This document shows, piece by piece, positions 44,177 to 52,605 of a DNA stretch of 53,769 nt. The DNA is from Lachnospiraceae bacterium (lineage in GTDB: Bacteria > Bacillota > Clostridia > Lachnospirales > Lachnospiraceae). Location: positions 1 to 53,769 of the forward strand of contig JAJQHZ010000076.1 of the NCBI GenBank assembly GCA_021199475.1, written 5' to 3'. The position numbers and the translations under genes are program-made. A model generated the notes under the pieces. That model saw only the letters and a program-made list of their open reading frames with translations, was not told the DNA's origin and searched no databases. Each line of letters opens with the position of its first letter. Position 1 is the stretch's first letter.

Positions 44177-44953
44177 TCATCGGAGGTAATTTCGCATCGA
44201 CTTCAGGGCATTTTTTTCCAGACGGCTGACCTGTGCCTGCGAGATTCCAATCTCTGCGGCGACCTCCATCTGCGTTTTGCCGTCGTAGAAGCGAAGCTCG
44301 ATGATATGCTTTTCGCGCTCCGGGAGACGCTCAAGGGCCTCCCGCAGGGAGATGACCTCCACCCAGTTCTCCTCACGGTTTTTCCGGTCACTGATCTGGT
44401 CCATGACATAGAGGGTATCTCCGCCCTCTGTGTAGACCGGATCGTACAGACTCACCGGGCTTTGAATGGCGTCCAGCGCATTGACAATGTCCTCCTTCGG
44501 AATGCCGATCTCATCCGCAATTTCGTTCACCGTCGGCTCCCGCAGGTTCGTCCGGGTATAGTGCTCCTTTGCATAAATTGCTTTGTATGCAGTGTCGCGC
44601 AGAGAGCGGCTGACACGGATAGAATTGTTATCCCGCAGATAGCGCCGGATTTCGCCGATGATCATCGGCACCGCGTAAGTAGAAAATTTCACATTCTGGT
44701 TCGTATCAAAGTTATCTATCGCCTTCATCAGACCAATACAGCCAATCTGAAAAAGGTCGTCGACATTCTCATTGCTGTTCGAAAATCGCTTGATGACACT
44801 CAGCACCAGGCGAAGATTGCCTTTGATGTACAGCTCCCTCGCGTTTTCGTCCCCTTTCTGAATCTGTTCAAATAAAAATTCCTTTTCCTCATTCGTCAGA
44901 ACCGGGAGCTTCGATGTATTGACGCCGCATATTTCTACCTTTGTAAATGCCAT
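44177..44953 (-). CDS. sigG: Forespore sigma factor G
   Basis: Late forespore sigma factor, 258 residues from ATG 44953 (GGAGG nine bases upstream; another ATG at 44962 lacks a spaced site). VEICGVNTSKLPVL, the CsfB/SpoIIAB-interacting N-terminus of SigG, is present, then VDDLFQIGCIGLMKAIDNFD, STYAVPMIIGEIRRYLRDN and QVSRLEKNAL. It is inverted relative to sigE and converges on it with only 14 bp between stop codons. Upstream TGAATA and CATTCTA resemble SigG promoter halves, but the 21-bp spacing is wrong. Confidence 0.94.
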   Translation of the reverse strand: MAFTKVEICGVNTSKLPVLTNEEKEFLFEQIQKGDENARELYIKGNLRLVLSVIKRFSNSNENVDDLFQIGCIGLMKAIDNFDTNQNVKFSTYAVPMIIGEIRRYLRDNNSIRVSRSLRDTAYKAIYAKEHYTRTNLREPTVNEIADEIGIPKEDIVNALDAIQSPVSLYDPVYTEGGDTLYVMDQISDRKNREENWVEVISLREALERLPEREKHIIELRFYDGKTQMEVAAEIGISQAQVSRLEKNALKSMRNYLR

Positions 44954-45089
44954 GGAAATCATCCTCCGGATTTCATTCTTTCTGAACTGTTCCTGATAGA
45001 ATGATTTGCTTTTTCAGGCCGGGCTATTCATTTTGAAAAGAAATAAAAAAAATTTCAGGCCTTGACATTCTGCGCGGCTTTTACAATTA

Positions 45090-45383
45090 TTATCTTATGC
45101 ATTTTTTGCGGACGTCGTCTTCGCTGACTTCGACGAGGATAATGTCCGTGCCGGTCCGGACGATGCACCGCCACGGAATGACATATTCAAATTCCCGGCC
45201 GGGAAACCAGCCCCATCGCCCCATTTCAGGCACGATCAGAGACAGGATACAGCCAGTCAGCGGATCAATCTCCAGGTCGCTGACACAGCCAAGTGTGCGG
45301 CAGGTACAGATGTTGATTACCTCCTTCTGGCGAAATCGGCAAAAACGAACGGGAGGGGCGGCGGGCGGAAGCGGATTGCTCAT
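45090..45383 (-). CDS. YlmC/YmxH-family PRC-barrel protein
   Basis: Small protein (97 residues) of the YlmC/YmxH family often found next to sporulation sigma genes. Family-like features are FRQKEVINICTCRTLGCVSDLEID, LIVPE, EFEYVIPWRCI and DIILVEV. The N-terminus has a Pro-rich extension not usual for the family. ATG 45383 is favoured over 45398 because GCAGGA precedes it. Function unknown; presumed sporulation-associated and possibly co-transcribed with sigG. Confidence 0.8.
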   Translation of the reverse strand: MSNPLPPAAPPVRFCRFRQKEVINICTCRTLGCVSDLEIDPLTGCILSLIVPEMGRWGWFPGREFEYVIPWRCIVRTGTDIILVEVSEDDVRKKCIR

Positions 45384-45517
45384 AGAAAAGTCCTGCATGG
45401 CGGGAGTTTCTACCAGTATATGAATCTGCGGGCGGGAATGTGCGTTTCGAACTGCAAAGCCGCAGACCGCTCGCCATTGTTCGGATCAGGTTTCTGAAAT
45501 CTTAAGAAAACCTTTAC

Positions 45518-45546
45518 GTGACAAAGTGCGTAGGGGATACTATACT
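45518..45546 (+). promoter_or_regulatory. SigA promoter for the secreted protein
   Basis: GTGACA (45518-45523), 17-bp spacer, TATACT (45541-45546), 33 nt before the ATG. Confidence 0.65.
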
Positions 45547-45578
45547 TTAGATAGATTGATTTATGAGGAGAGCTTCTG

Positions 45579-46355
45579 ATGAAAAAGATTCGATTAGTAA
45601 AGATACAGCACCAGATTTTTGGAATGGTGATTTTGCTGTGCTCCGTTGTCTGTCTGAGCGGATTGCACAGGGTGGTGGTTCGGGCCCAGGAGAACGGCTA
45701 TACGGAAAACGCAGGCAGCCTCTCTGATTCGGGAGAAGCGGCAGAAGCGGATTCCGGTATTCTGGATTCCGGCGGGGCGGCCGGTTCGGAGGAATGGTCC
45801 GGCACGGATTCCGGGAATCCGGACGCGGCGGACGAAGGCGGCCTGACCGATGACGCGGCGGATGAGGGGAGCACGCAGGATTCGATTGACGGCGAGGTAA
45901 TCTATCAGGAGACTGTAGGCAGCTATACGATGGAAGAGGGCTGGTCTCTGGATGAGACGCAAAGCACGGATGATGTGAGCGTGTATGTTCAGGATGCTTA
46001 CACGGGGGAGACGGAGACGTCCACGATTTCCTGCAGCTACCTGAGCACGAATTATTCCAGAGGAGACTATGAACAGCTCCGCGATATGCTCACGAATAAT
46101 CTGCTCTACAGCAATGTGAACGCGCAGATTACCACCAGTGCGGTGTATACGCTTGCGATGGATTATCTGTATATCATTCTTGTAGATGACTCCTCGGAGG
46201 AGTATCGGGACATTTATCATTATGTTGTCGGCGACTATGAGTGCTTCTGTGTGCAGGTGAGGGAATACCGCGACGAGGCTGCGGAGGCTGAGGCGCAGGA
46301 GCTTGAGACGCCGCAGGAAGCTGGACAGAGCGTAGCAGAAGGGTTTGTGTGGTAG
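45579..46355 (+). CDS. Secreted protein of unknown function
   Basis: I do not recognise the family. 258 residues: basic N-terminus and hydrophobic segment (FGMVILLCSVVCLSGL) forming a signal peptide or anchor, then a ~75-residue Asp/Gly/Ser/Glu linker, then a compact domain of about 120 residues (EVIYQETVGSYTMEEGW to CFCVQVREY), likely a mixed alpha/beta exported domain with two Cys near the end. Monocistronic: own promoter upstream and terminator downstream. GAGGAG precedes ATG 45579. Confidence 0.8.
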   Translation: MKKIRLVKIQHQIFGMVILLCSVVCLSGLHRVVVRAQENGYTENAGSLSDSGEAAEADSGILDSGGAAGSEEWSGTDSGNPDAADEGGLTDDAADEGSTQDSIDGEVIYQETVGSYTMEEGWSLDETQSTDDVSVYVQDAYTGETETSTISCSYLSTNYSRGDYEQLRDMLTNNLLYSNVNAQITTSAVYTLAMDYLYIILVDDSSEEYRDIYHYVVGDYECFCVQVREYRDEAAEAEAQELETPQEAGQSVAEGFVW

Positions 46356-46463
46356 AGGAAGATGACGAGATGCTGGAGACATCTATGGACGATATAGAAT
46401 TGCGTATCGCGAAGAATTATCTGGAGCAAAACAAGAAGTATATGGCAAGTGAGAACGGAAAGA

Positions 46464-46492
46464 CCGGAGGAATGATATCCTCCGGCCTTTTT
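46464..46492 (+). terminator. Rho-independent terminator
   Basis: Perfect CCGGAGGA/TCCTCCGG stem with ATGATA loop and CCTTTTT tail. It ends the secreted-protein transcript and, read in reverse, has little T-run for the convergent phosphorylase gene. Confidence 0.88.
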
Positions 46493-46527
46493 CAATCGTT
46501 CCATTTATTCCCGCGAAGCAACAAGCC

Positions 46528-48963
46528 TTACCCCATCACAGCGGTTACTTCGTAATGCGTTTTCCCTTCTTCAAACGGTACGACGTTTCCGCTGATCTCG
46601 GTTCCGTCTACGATGAGCTTGACGATGCCCTTCTGGACGTTGTCCGGGTTCTGCACCTTGATGTCGTAGGTCGCGCCGCGGAAGCTTCTGGTGATGGTAA
46701 AGTCACCGAAGCCCTCCGGTACGCAGGGATCAATGCCAAGGCCGTCGAACTGAGGCTGGATGCCGAGGATCGCCTGGGAGACATCGACAAATGTCCATGC
46801 GGCCGTACCGGTCAGCCAGCTGTTTTTCGCCTCGCCATGGCGCGGCGCATCGGCACCGGCTACCATCTGGGAGTATACGTACGGCTCGGTGCGGTGAATC
46901 TCGCTGATGTCCTCGATGTAAGCCGGGCAGGTCTTGCGGTAAATCTCAAATGCGCGGTTGCCGCGTCCGACCACGGTCTCTGCGATGGATACCCAGGGAT
47001 TGTTGTGGCAGAAGATACCGGCGTTCTCTTTGTATCCGGGCGGGTAAGAGGAGACCTCGCCAAGGTTGAGGTAATATTTTGTATAGGCGGGCTGCAGAAG
47101 CATGATGCCGTATTTCGTGTCGAGGCGTTCCTTTACGGAATCCAGTGCTTTTACGGCCTCGCCGCTCTCCACACCGATACCCGCCATGACGCAGAAGCCC
47201 TGCGGCTCGATGTAAATCTGGCCTTCCTCGCACTCCTTCGAGCCGACCTTATTGGAATCCGCATCGTATGCGCGGACGAACCACTCGCCGTCCCAACCTG
47301 CGGTCAGCACTGCGTCGTTCATCGTCTGCACTTCCTTTTCCGCGGAAGCAGCCAGATCGTCCTTGCCGAGGCGGCGGCAGAGCTCAGCGTACTCACGGCC
47401 GTATTTCACAAACATACCCGCGATGAAGACCGATTCCGCGACCGGTCCCTCAGACGGTCCGGTGGTCTGGAAGGATTCGCCCGGAGTGTCAGAGAAGCAG
47501 TTCAGGTTCAGGCAGTCATTCCAGTCCGCGCGCCCGATCAGCGGGAGATTGTGCGGACCTTTGTGCGTCACAATGTAGTTGAAAGAGCGGGTCAGATGCT
47601 CAAAAAGCGGAACCGCCGTGGATGCATCGTTGTCGAACGGAACCATCTCATCGAGAATCGAGAAATCGCCGCTTTCCTTTATGTAGGCAGAGGTACCGGC
47701 GATCAGCCAGAGCGGATCGTCATTGAAGCCGCTGCCGATGTCCATATTGCCTTTCTTGGTCAGAGGCTGGTACTGATGGTACGCACTGCCGTCTGCGAAC
47801 TGCGTGGAGGCAATGTCAATGATGCGCTCCCGCGCGCGCTCCGGAATCAGGTGCACGAAGCCGAGCAGATCCTGGCAGGAATCGCGGAAGCCCATGCCGC
47901 GGCCGGTACCGGACTCGTAGTAGGAGGCGGAGCGGGACATATTGAAGGTCACCATGCACTGATACTGATTCCAGATGTTGACCATGCGGTTCACCTTTTC
48001 ATCCTGCGATTCTACGTGGTATTTCGAGAGCAGACCGTCCCAGTACTCGTTCAGCGCAGCAAACGAAGCGTCTACCTTTTCCTTTGTATCAAAGCGGGCC
48101 AGAAGCGCCTGTGCCGGTGTCTTATTAATAATGCCGGGCGCCTCCCATTTTTCCTCATTCGGAAGCTCTGCGTAGCCGAGAACGAAGACGAGATTCTTTT
48201 CCTCGCCCGGAGCCAGGGTCACGTCAACCTGATGCGCAGCGATCGGGTACCATCCGCTTGCGATGGAATTCTCGCATACACCATTTCCAACAGCAGCCGG
48301 ATTGGAGGCATCGCGGTATGCGCCGATGAAGCTGTCACGGCTGGTATCAAATGAAGCGACCGGGGCATTCACAGCTGAGTATGCATAGTGATTGCGGCGC
48401 TCGCGGTATTCGGTCTTGTGATAAATCACCGAATTAACAACCTCCACCTCACCGGTGCTCAGGTTCCGCTGATAGTTGGTCATATCATCGACCGCATTCC
48501 AGAGACAGAACTCAATATAGGAAAAAACCTTCAGTGTCTTTGTCTCGTCGGTCGTATTTTTCAGAGTGAGGGAATTGATCTCACAGGATGCATCCATCGG
48601 AACGAAAGCAAGCAGATCCGCGCTGACCCCGTTTTTCGAGGAACAGAAACGGCTGTATCCGATGCCGTGGCGGCACTCATAGGAGTCCAGATCTGTCTGG
48701 GTCGGCTTCCATCCCGGATTCCACACGTCATTCCCGTCTTTGATGTAGTAATATTTTCCATTTGTATCATAGGGGAGATCGTTGTAACGGTAGCGGGTGA
48801 TGCGCAGCAGCTTTGCGTCCTTGTAAAAGCTGTAGCCGCCGCAGGTGTTGGACACCAGGGAAAAGAAATCGTTGCAGCCGAGGTAATTGATCCAGGGCAG
48901 CGGAGTCTTTGGTGTGGTGATGACGTACTCTCGGTTCGCATCATCAAAATAACCGAATTTCAT
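46528..48963 (-). CDS. GH94 cellobiose phosphorylase
   Basis: Cytoplasmic enzyme splitting cellobiose with phosphate to glucose 1-phosphate and glucose. 811 residues, the usual size for cellobiose phosphorylase. The N-terminal beta-sandwich ([28 protein letters not shown]) is followed by an (alpha/alpha)6 barrel with [21 protein letters not shown], and [14 protein letters not shown] near residues 478-488, where the catalytic acid lies. GESFQTT is typical of the cellobiose subfamily. Divergent from a LacI-type gene that very likely controls it. Confidence 0.9.
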   Translation of the reverse strand: MKFGYFDDANREYVITTPKTPLPWINYLGCNDFFSLVSNTCGGYSFYKDAKLLRITRYRYNDLPYDTNGKYYYIKDGNDVWNPGWKPTQTDLDSYECRHGIGYSRFCSSKNGVSADLLAFVPMDASCEINSLTLKNTTDETKTLKVFSYIEFCLWNAVDDMTNYQRNLSTGEVEVVNSVIYHKTEYRERRNHYAYSAVNAPVASFDTSRDSFIGAYRDASNPAAVGNGVCENSIASGWYPIAAHQVDVTLAPGEEKNLVFVLGYAELPNEEKWEAPGIINKTPAQALLARFDTKEKVDASFAALNEYWDGLLSKYHVESQDEKVNRMVNIWNQYQCMVTFNMSRSASYYESGTGRGMGFRDSCQDLLGFVHLIPERARERIIDIASTQFADGSAYHQYQPLTKKGNMDIGSGFNDDPLWLIAGTSAYIKESGDFSILDEMVPFDNDASTAVPLFEHLTRSFNYIVTHKGPHNLPLIGRADWNDCLNLNCFSDTPGESFQTTGPSEGPVAESVFIAGMFVKYGREYAELCRRLGKDDLAASAEKEVQTMNDAVLTAGWDGEWFVRAYDADSNKVGSKECEEGQIYIEPQGFCVMAGIGVESGEAVKALDSVKERLDTKYGIMLLQPAYTKYYLNLGEVSSYPPGYKENAGIFCHNNPWVSIAETVVGRGNRAFEIYRKTCPAYIEDISEIHRTEPYVYSQMVAGADAPRHGEAKNSWLTGTAAWTFVDVSQAILGIQPQFDGLGIDPCVPEGFGDFTITRSFRGATYDIKVQNPDNVQKGIVKLIVDGTEISGNVVPFEEGKTHYEVTAVMG

Positions 48964-49024
48964 AATTCTCGTCTCCTTTTTGGGAATAATTTAAAACTCG
49001 TCAGCAGATGCGTCTTCCAACATG

Positions 49025-49043
49025 GAAAACGTTTAAGTAAAAC
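49025..49043. promoter_or_regulatory. LacI-type operator 1
   Basis: GAAAACGTTTAAGTAAAAC, centred on the AAACGTTT palindrome, about 30 bp after the predicted phosphorylase start site. Nearly identical to operator 3. Confidence 0.75.
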
Positions 49044-49076
49044 TCCGAAATACAGAACTGACTGTAATCAATTGCT

Positions 49077-49105
49077 AGTATATCCTATCTTTCAGGGAAA
49101 AGCAA
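49077..49105 (-). promoter_or_regulatory. Promoter of the phosphorylase gene
   Basis: Minus strand TTGCTT (49105-49100), 17-bp spacer, TATACT (49082-49077). Operator 1 is just downstream. Confidence 0.65.
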
Positions 49106-49209
49106 CTATTATTTTCGCTGATTTTCTCACATTTTTCGCCTATTTGACGCCCGGGCCAAAAGAGAATTTCTGCCGCAGATGGCAGGTTGGAAATGTACGT
49201 CAGGCCGTT

Positions 49210-49222
49210 GAAAACGTTTTAC
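49210..49222. promoter_or_regulatory. LacI/cre-like operator 2
   Basis: TGAAAACGTTTTAC-type palindrome midway in the 397-bp divergent gap. It also fits most of the CcpA cre consensus, so either regulator could bind. Confidence 0.6.
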
Positions 49223-49264
49223 GAAACTTTTTGAAAAAAACGACAAGAAATAACGAAATTTTTC

Positions 49265-49292
49265 TTGAATTTTTGAGAAAACGGTGTAAAAT
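49265..49292 (+). promoter_or_regulatory. Promoter of the lacI-type gene
   Basis: TTGAAT (49265-49270), 16-bp spacer, TAAAAT (49287-49292). Operator 3 begins 17 bp downstream, consistent with autorepression. Confidence 0.6.
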
Positions 49293-49308
49293 GGGAGTCA
49301 AAGAAAAC

Positions 49309-49328
49309 GAAAACGTTTAAGTAAAAAC
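49309..49328. promoter_or_regulatory. LacI-type operator 3
   Basis: GAAAACGTTTAAGTAAAAAC repeats operator 1 almost exactly, between the promoter and start codon of the regulator gene. Confidence 0.75.
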
Positions 49329-49360
49329 AGGGGTTTTATACGCGTAAGCGGGGTGCAATT

Positions 49361-50371
49361 ATGGTTTCAATGAGGGACGTGGCGAAGCTGTGCGGGGTTT
49401 CGGTGGCGACGGTCAGTAAGGCACTGAATGATTACAGCGACATTGGGGAAGAGACGAAGCGAAAAATCCGTGAGACGGCGGAGGAAGCGGGATATATGAC
49501 GAATGCCTCTCTCCGGGCAATGAAGAGCAATCGGAGCTGGAGTCTCGGCGTGCTGTATCACGATGAGGCGCGCAGCGGACTGACACATGACTTTTTTGCT
49601 GCGGTTCTGGAAGGATTCAAGCGGCATGCAGAGCTCAGAGGATATGACATCACCTTTATCAACAATCGAATTGGTGAGCGGAAAATGAGTTATTACGAAT
49701 ACTGCAAGTTCCGCGGCGTGGATGGTGTGCTGATTGCCTGCGTAGATTTTTACGATCCGGATGTGCAGTCCCTGATCAAGAGCAATGTGCCTGTCGTGAC
49801 GATTGACCATGTGTTTGACAACCGCATTGCGGTCGTGTCGGACAATGTAAACGGTATGGCGAGCCTCGTGGACTACGTCTGTGAGATGGGGCATACGAAG
49901 CTGGCCTACATCCATGGGGAGAGTACCTCTGTGACCAGAAGCCGTCTTGGCAGCTTTTACCGCTCAGCGGCCAGACACGGCATCGAGATCCCGGAGGAGT
50001 ATGTCCGTTCTTCCGAGTTCCGTGATACCGGCTCTGCAAAAAGGATTACGGCAGAGCTGCTTTCTCTGCCGGAACCGCCCACCTGTATTTTTTATCCGGA
50101 TGATTATGCTGCGGTCGGCGGTCTCCGCGCTATTTGGGAACGGAACCTTCGGATTCCGGACGATATTTCCATTGTCGGCTATGACGGGATTTTGCTGAAT
50201 CGTGTGATGGTGCCAAAGGTGACGACTCTCCGGCAGGACACGGCTGAGATCGGAAAGCTGGCTGCGGACCGGCTGGTGAATCTGATTGAGAAGCCGCGGA
50301 CCACACTGGTAGAGCATATTGTCGTACCGGGAACTATTGTGGAAGGGGACTCAGTAAAGAAGCTGAATTAA
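49361..50371 (+). CDS. LacI-family transcriptional regulator
   Basis: 336-residue repressor: N-terminal helix-turn-helix (MRDVAKLCGVSVATVSKALN), hinge helix, then a periplasmic-binding-like effector domain (HDFFAAVLEGF, DDISIVGYD). Divergent from the cellobiose phosphorylase, with three AAACGTTT palindromes between them, so it probably represses both genes and responds to a cellulose-derived sugar (inference). The start could be ATG 49361 or 49370. The 3' end is repeated downstream. Confidence 0.9.
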   Translation: MVSMRDVAKLCGVSVATVSKALNDYSDIGEETKRKIRETAEEAGYMTNASLRAMKSNRSWSLGVLYHDEARSGLTHDFFAAVLEGFKRHAELRGYDITFINNRIGERKMSYYEYCKFRGVDGVLIACVDFYDPDVQSLIKSNVPVVTIDHVFDNRIAVVSDNVNGMASLVDYVCEMGHTKLAYIHGESTSVTRSRLGSFYRSAARHGIEIPEEYVRSSEFRDTGSAKRITAELLSLPEPPTCIFYPDDYAAVGGLRAIWERNLRIPDDISIVGYDGILLNRVMVPKVTTLRQDTAEIGKLAADRLVNLIEKPRTTLVEHIVVPGTIVEGDSVKKLN

Positions 50372-50415
50372 AAAACAGAATTAAAAAAGCTGAATTAAAA
50401 AAACAGAATTAAAAA
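50360..50415. repeat. Tandem copies of the lacI-type gene 3' end
   Basis: AAGCTGAATTAAAA, the gene end with its stop, alternates with AACAGAATTAAAA: units at about 50360, 50374, 50387 and 50402, i.e. two copies of a ~27-bp composite unit. Confidence 0.8.
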
Positions 50416-50462
50416 ACAGGCACTCCTTCTGCAGAAGCAGATTATGGGATACCTGTTTTTTT
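50413..50462. terminator. Bidirectional terminator
   Basis: AAAACAGG pairs with CCTGTTTT around an inner CTTCTGCAGAAG palindrome, with T-runs on either strand. It separates the lacI-type gene from the convergent ABC ATPase gene. Confidence 0.7.
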
Positions 50463-50489
50463 ATGCACACGGCCGCGAAAGGAGTTATA

Positions 50490-51284
50490 TTACCCCAGAA
50501 GTGCCGAATCGTTCGAGAACTGCTCGCCGCTTACCTGTTCAAACTTATCGAGCAGGTCTTTGACGGTCAGGTGTTTTTTCTCTTCACCGCGGATATCAAG
50601 GATGATTTTGCCCTCGTTCATCATAATCAGACGGTTCCCGTGGGAGATGGCGTCCTTCATATTGTGGGTAATCATCAGTGTGGTCAGGTGGTCACGGTTC
50701 ACGATCAGCTCCGTGATTTCCAGAACCTTTGCGGCGGTCTTCGGGTCTAGCGCCGCCGTGTGCTCGTCAAGCAGCAGCAGCTTCGGCTTCTGGAGGGTCG
50801 CCATCAGCAGTGTGAGCGCCTGGCGCTGTCCGCCGGAGAGCAGTCCGACCTTCGCTGTCATACGAGATTCCAGTCCGAGTCCGAGCATGGAAAGCAGCTC
50901 TTTATACTCGCCGCGCTCCTGCTTTGTGATGCCGGGGCGGAGAAGCCGCTTTTTGCCGCGCCGCTCTGCCAGAGCGAGATTCTCCTGAATCTCCATCGTA
51001 GCGGCAGTGCCGGTCATCGGATCCTGAAACACACGCCCGAGATAAGCAGCCCGTTTGTGCTCCGGGAGCTTTGTCACGTTGATGCCGTCGATCATGATCT
51101 GACCCTCATCAACGAACCAGGTGCCGGCCACCGCGTTCAGCAGCGTGGACTTGCCGGCTCCGTTGCCGCCGATCACCGTCACAAAATCGCCGTCCTCCAG
51201 ATTCAGAGAAACATTGTCGAGCGCGGTTTTTTCATTGATCGTGCCGGGATTGAAGGTCTTAGAAATATTCCGGATATCAAGCAT
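50490..51284 (-). CDS. ABC transporter ATP-binding protein (COG1101/TrpZ-like)
   Basis: ATPase of a three-part importer. 264 residues with Walker A GGNGAGKST, signature LSGGQRQA, Walker B LLLLDEH and a switch His (ITHNM). DEHTAALDPKTA is typical of the family paired with ABC_sub_bind binding proteins. GGGAGG precedes the start at 51284, which overlaps the permease end by eight bases, so translation is coupled. Confidence 0.9.
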   Translation of the reverse strand: MLDIRNISKTFNPGTINEKTALDNVSLNLEDGDFVTVIGGNGAGKSTLLNAVAGTWFVDEGQIMIDGINVTKLPEHKRAAYLGRVFQDPMTGTAATMEIQENLALAERRGKKRLLRPGITKQERGEYKELLSMLGLGLESRMTAKVGLLSGGQRQALTLLMATLQKPKLLLLDEHTAALDPKTAAKVLEITELIVNRDHLTTLMITHNMKDAISHGNRLIMMNEGKIILDIRGEEKKHLTVKDLLDKFEQVSGEQFSNDSALLG

Positions 51285-52254
51285 TTCGGCTGCCTCCCTT
51301 CTGTGCGGATGAGGAACCGTTCACGGAGCCGGTTCCTCCCGAACCGCTCTTGCGAACCGGCTTTGTAAAATATTTTCCCTTCCAGTACGGAACCGCCAGG
51401 AAGACGGCCACCACAGATGCGGAGAGAAGCTTCAGCAGGTCGGTGTCGATGCCCATCCAGATAACGACCTGGAGAACGATGTAGTAAATAATCGCACCGA
51501 ACGATACCGCCAGCAGCGAGAGCGCAAAGTTCCGGAAAATCTTTCCGAAGATTGCCTCACCGATGATGACTGCCGCCAGACCGATAACAATCGCGCCGCG
51601 CCCCATGTTGACGTCCGCGAAACCCTGGTACTGCGCCAGCAGGGCACTCGAGAATGCGACCAGCCCGTTCGAAATCATCAGTCCGATGACCTTGTTGAAA
51701 TTTGTATTGATGCCCTGTGCGCGGGACATGCCAGGGTTGCATCCGGTCGCACGCAGCGAGGCACCATATTCTGTGCCAAAGAACCAGTACAGGATGGCAA
51801 TCAGAATGACGGTAATGATAATCACGATTAAGATGGTATTCTGCCAGAATGGCACGCCTTTGATATAACGAAGCGACACCAGAAGATTGTAATTACTGAC
51901 ATTCACGGCCTGATTGGATTTTCCCATGATCTTCAGATTGACAGAATACAGGGATAGCTGCGTCAGAATGCCGGCCAGGATAGCCGGAATCCCCATGAAT
52001 GTGTGCAGCAGTCCGGTCACAAGCCCGGCCAGCATACCAGCGCCGGTCGCAGCGAGCATCGCCACCCAGATGTTGTGGCCGCTCATCAGCATCATAATGC
52101 ACACTGCGCCGCCGGTGGCCATCGTGCCATCTACGGTCAGATCCGCAATATCCAGAATGCGGTAGGTGATGTATACGCCGATTGCCATGATGCCCCAGAC
52201 CAGACCCTGGGCACAGGCTCCCGGCAGTGCATTGATTAAAGTCGAGATATTCAT
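51277..52254 (-). CDS. ABC transporter permease (COG4120/TrpY-like)
   Basis: Membrane subunit of the importer, 325 residues with about eight or nine hydrophobic segments, starting MNISTLINALPGACAQGLVWG. A typical DLTVDGT and GAxLRATGCN stretch identifies the branched-chain-type permease fold of this family. The C-terminus is a Gly/Ser-rich tail. A 351-bp gap with two hairpins separates it from the binding-protein gene. Confidence 0.88.
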   Translation of the reverse strand: MNISTLINALPGACAQGLVWGIMAIGVYITYRILDIADLTVDGTMATGGAVCIMMLMSGHNIWVAMLAATGAGMLAGLVTGLLHTFMGIPAILAGILTQLSLYSVNLKIMGKSNQAVNVSNYNLLVSLRYIKGVPFWQNTILIVIIITVILIAILYWFFGTEYGASLRATGCNPGMSRAQGINTNFNKVIGLMISNGLVAFSSALLAQYQGFADVNMGRGAIVIGLAAVIIGEAIFGKIFRNFALSLLAVSFGAIIYYIVLQVVIWMGIDTDLLKLLSASVVAVFLAVPYWKGKYFTKPVRKSGSGGTGSVNGSSSAQKGGSRNA

Positions 52255-52411
52255 TTGTGAGATCCTTTCCAGGTTTTCCGCGCAAAACCCATCCCAATCC
52301 GAATCTGCGTTTGCGCTGTTTCATACAATAGGAAGGTCAATCAGACTTTTCTGATCGGTGTTATTTTTGTCGTCACTCCCAAAATCTCAGGAAAAACGTT
52401 TCTCTGCAAAA

Positions 52412-52483
52412 CAGCGAGAGAGGAAATCCTTTCTCGCTGTCCGATTGGCAGGGCAGCCTTCGATAGCCGTCGGCCACCCTGCC
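52412..52483 (-). other. Two hairpins between binding-protein and permease genes
   Basis: CAGCGAGAGAGGA pairs imperfectly with TCCTTTCTCGCTG (52412-52439), and GGCAGGG...CCCTGCC forms a second stem (52447-52483). On the minus strand the first is followed by TTTTG only. They may stabilise or partly terminate the message so that the binding protein is made in excess. The rest of the 52255-52605 gap shows no gene. Confidence 0.6.
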
Positions 52484-52605
52484 GAACATTCATACGCATG
52501 ACTTTACTGAGTTCTCTGGCGAACTGTACTGCAGAAATCCTGTGCAGGATGCACATTGGAATGGCGATACGGACTGCCAGAAATCGAAGATCAGTACGCT
52601 ATCGT

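Noticed and set aside
44963-45040. SigG autoregulatory promoter (TGAATA, CATTCTA)
   Set aside because: The two elements are 21 bp apart, whereas SigF/SigG promoters need about 17-18 bp.
45062-45093. TTGACA followed by TATTAT on the plus strand near ylmC
   Set aside because: Spacing is about 20 bp and it would fire antisense into ylmC; probably chance in AT-rich DNA.
46349-46555. Small open frame after the secreted-protein gene
   Set aside because: The first ~40 residues look acidic and helical, but the frame runs straight through the strong terminator at 46464-46492 and has only a GTG start without a ribosome site.
46555-48354. 599-residue open frame antisense to the phosphorylase gene
   Set aside because: It is the complement of a well-supported GH94 gene; codon bias of that gene removes stops on the other strand. 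No ribosome site or family resemblance.
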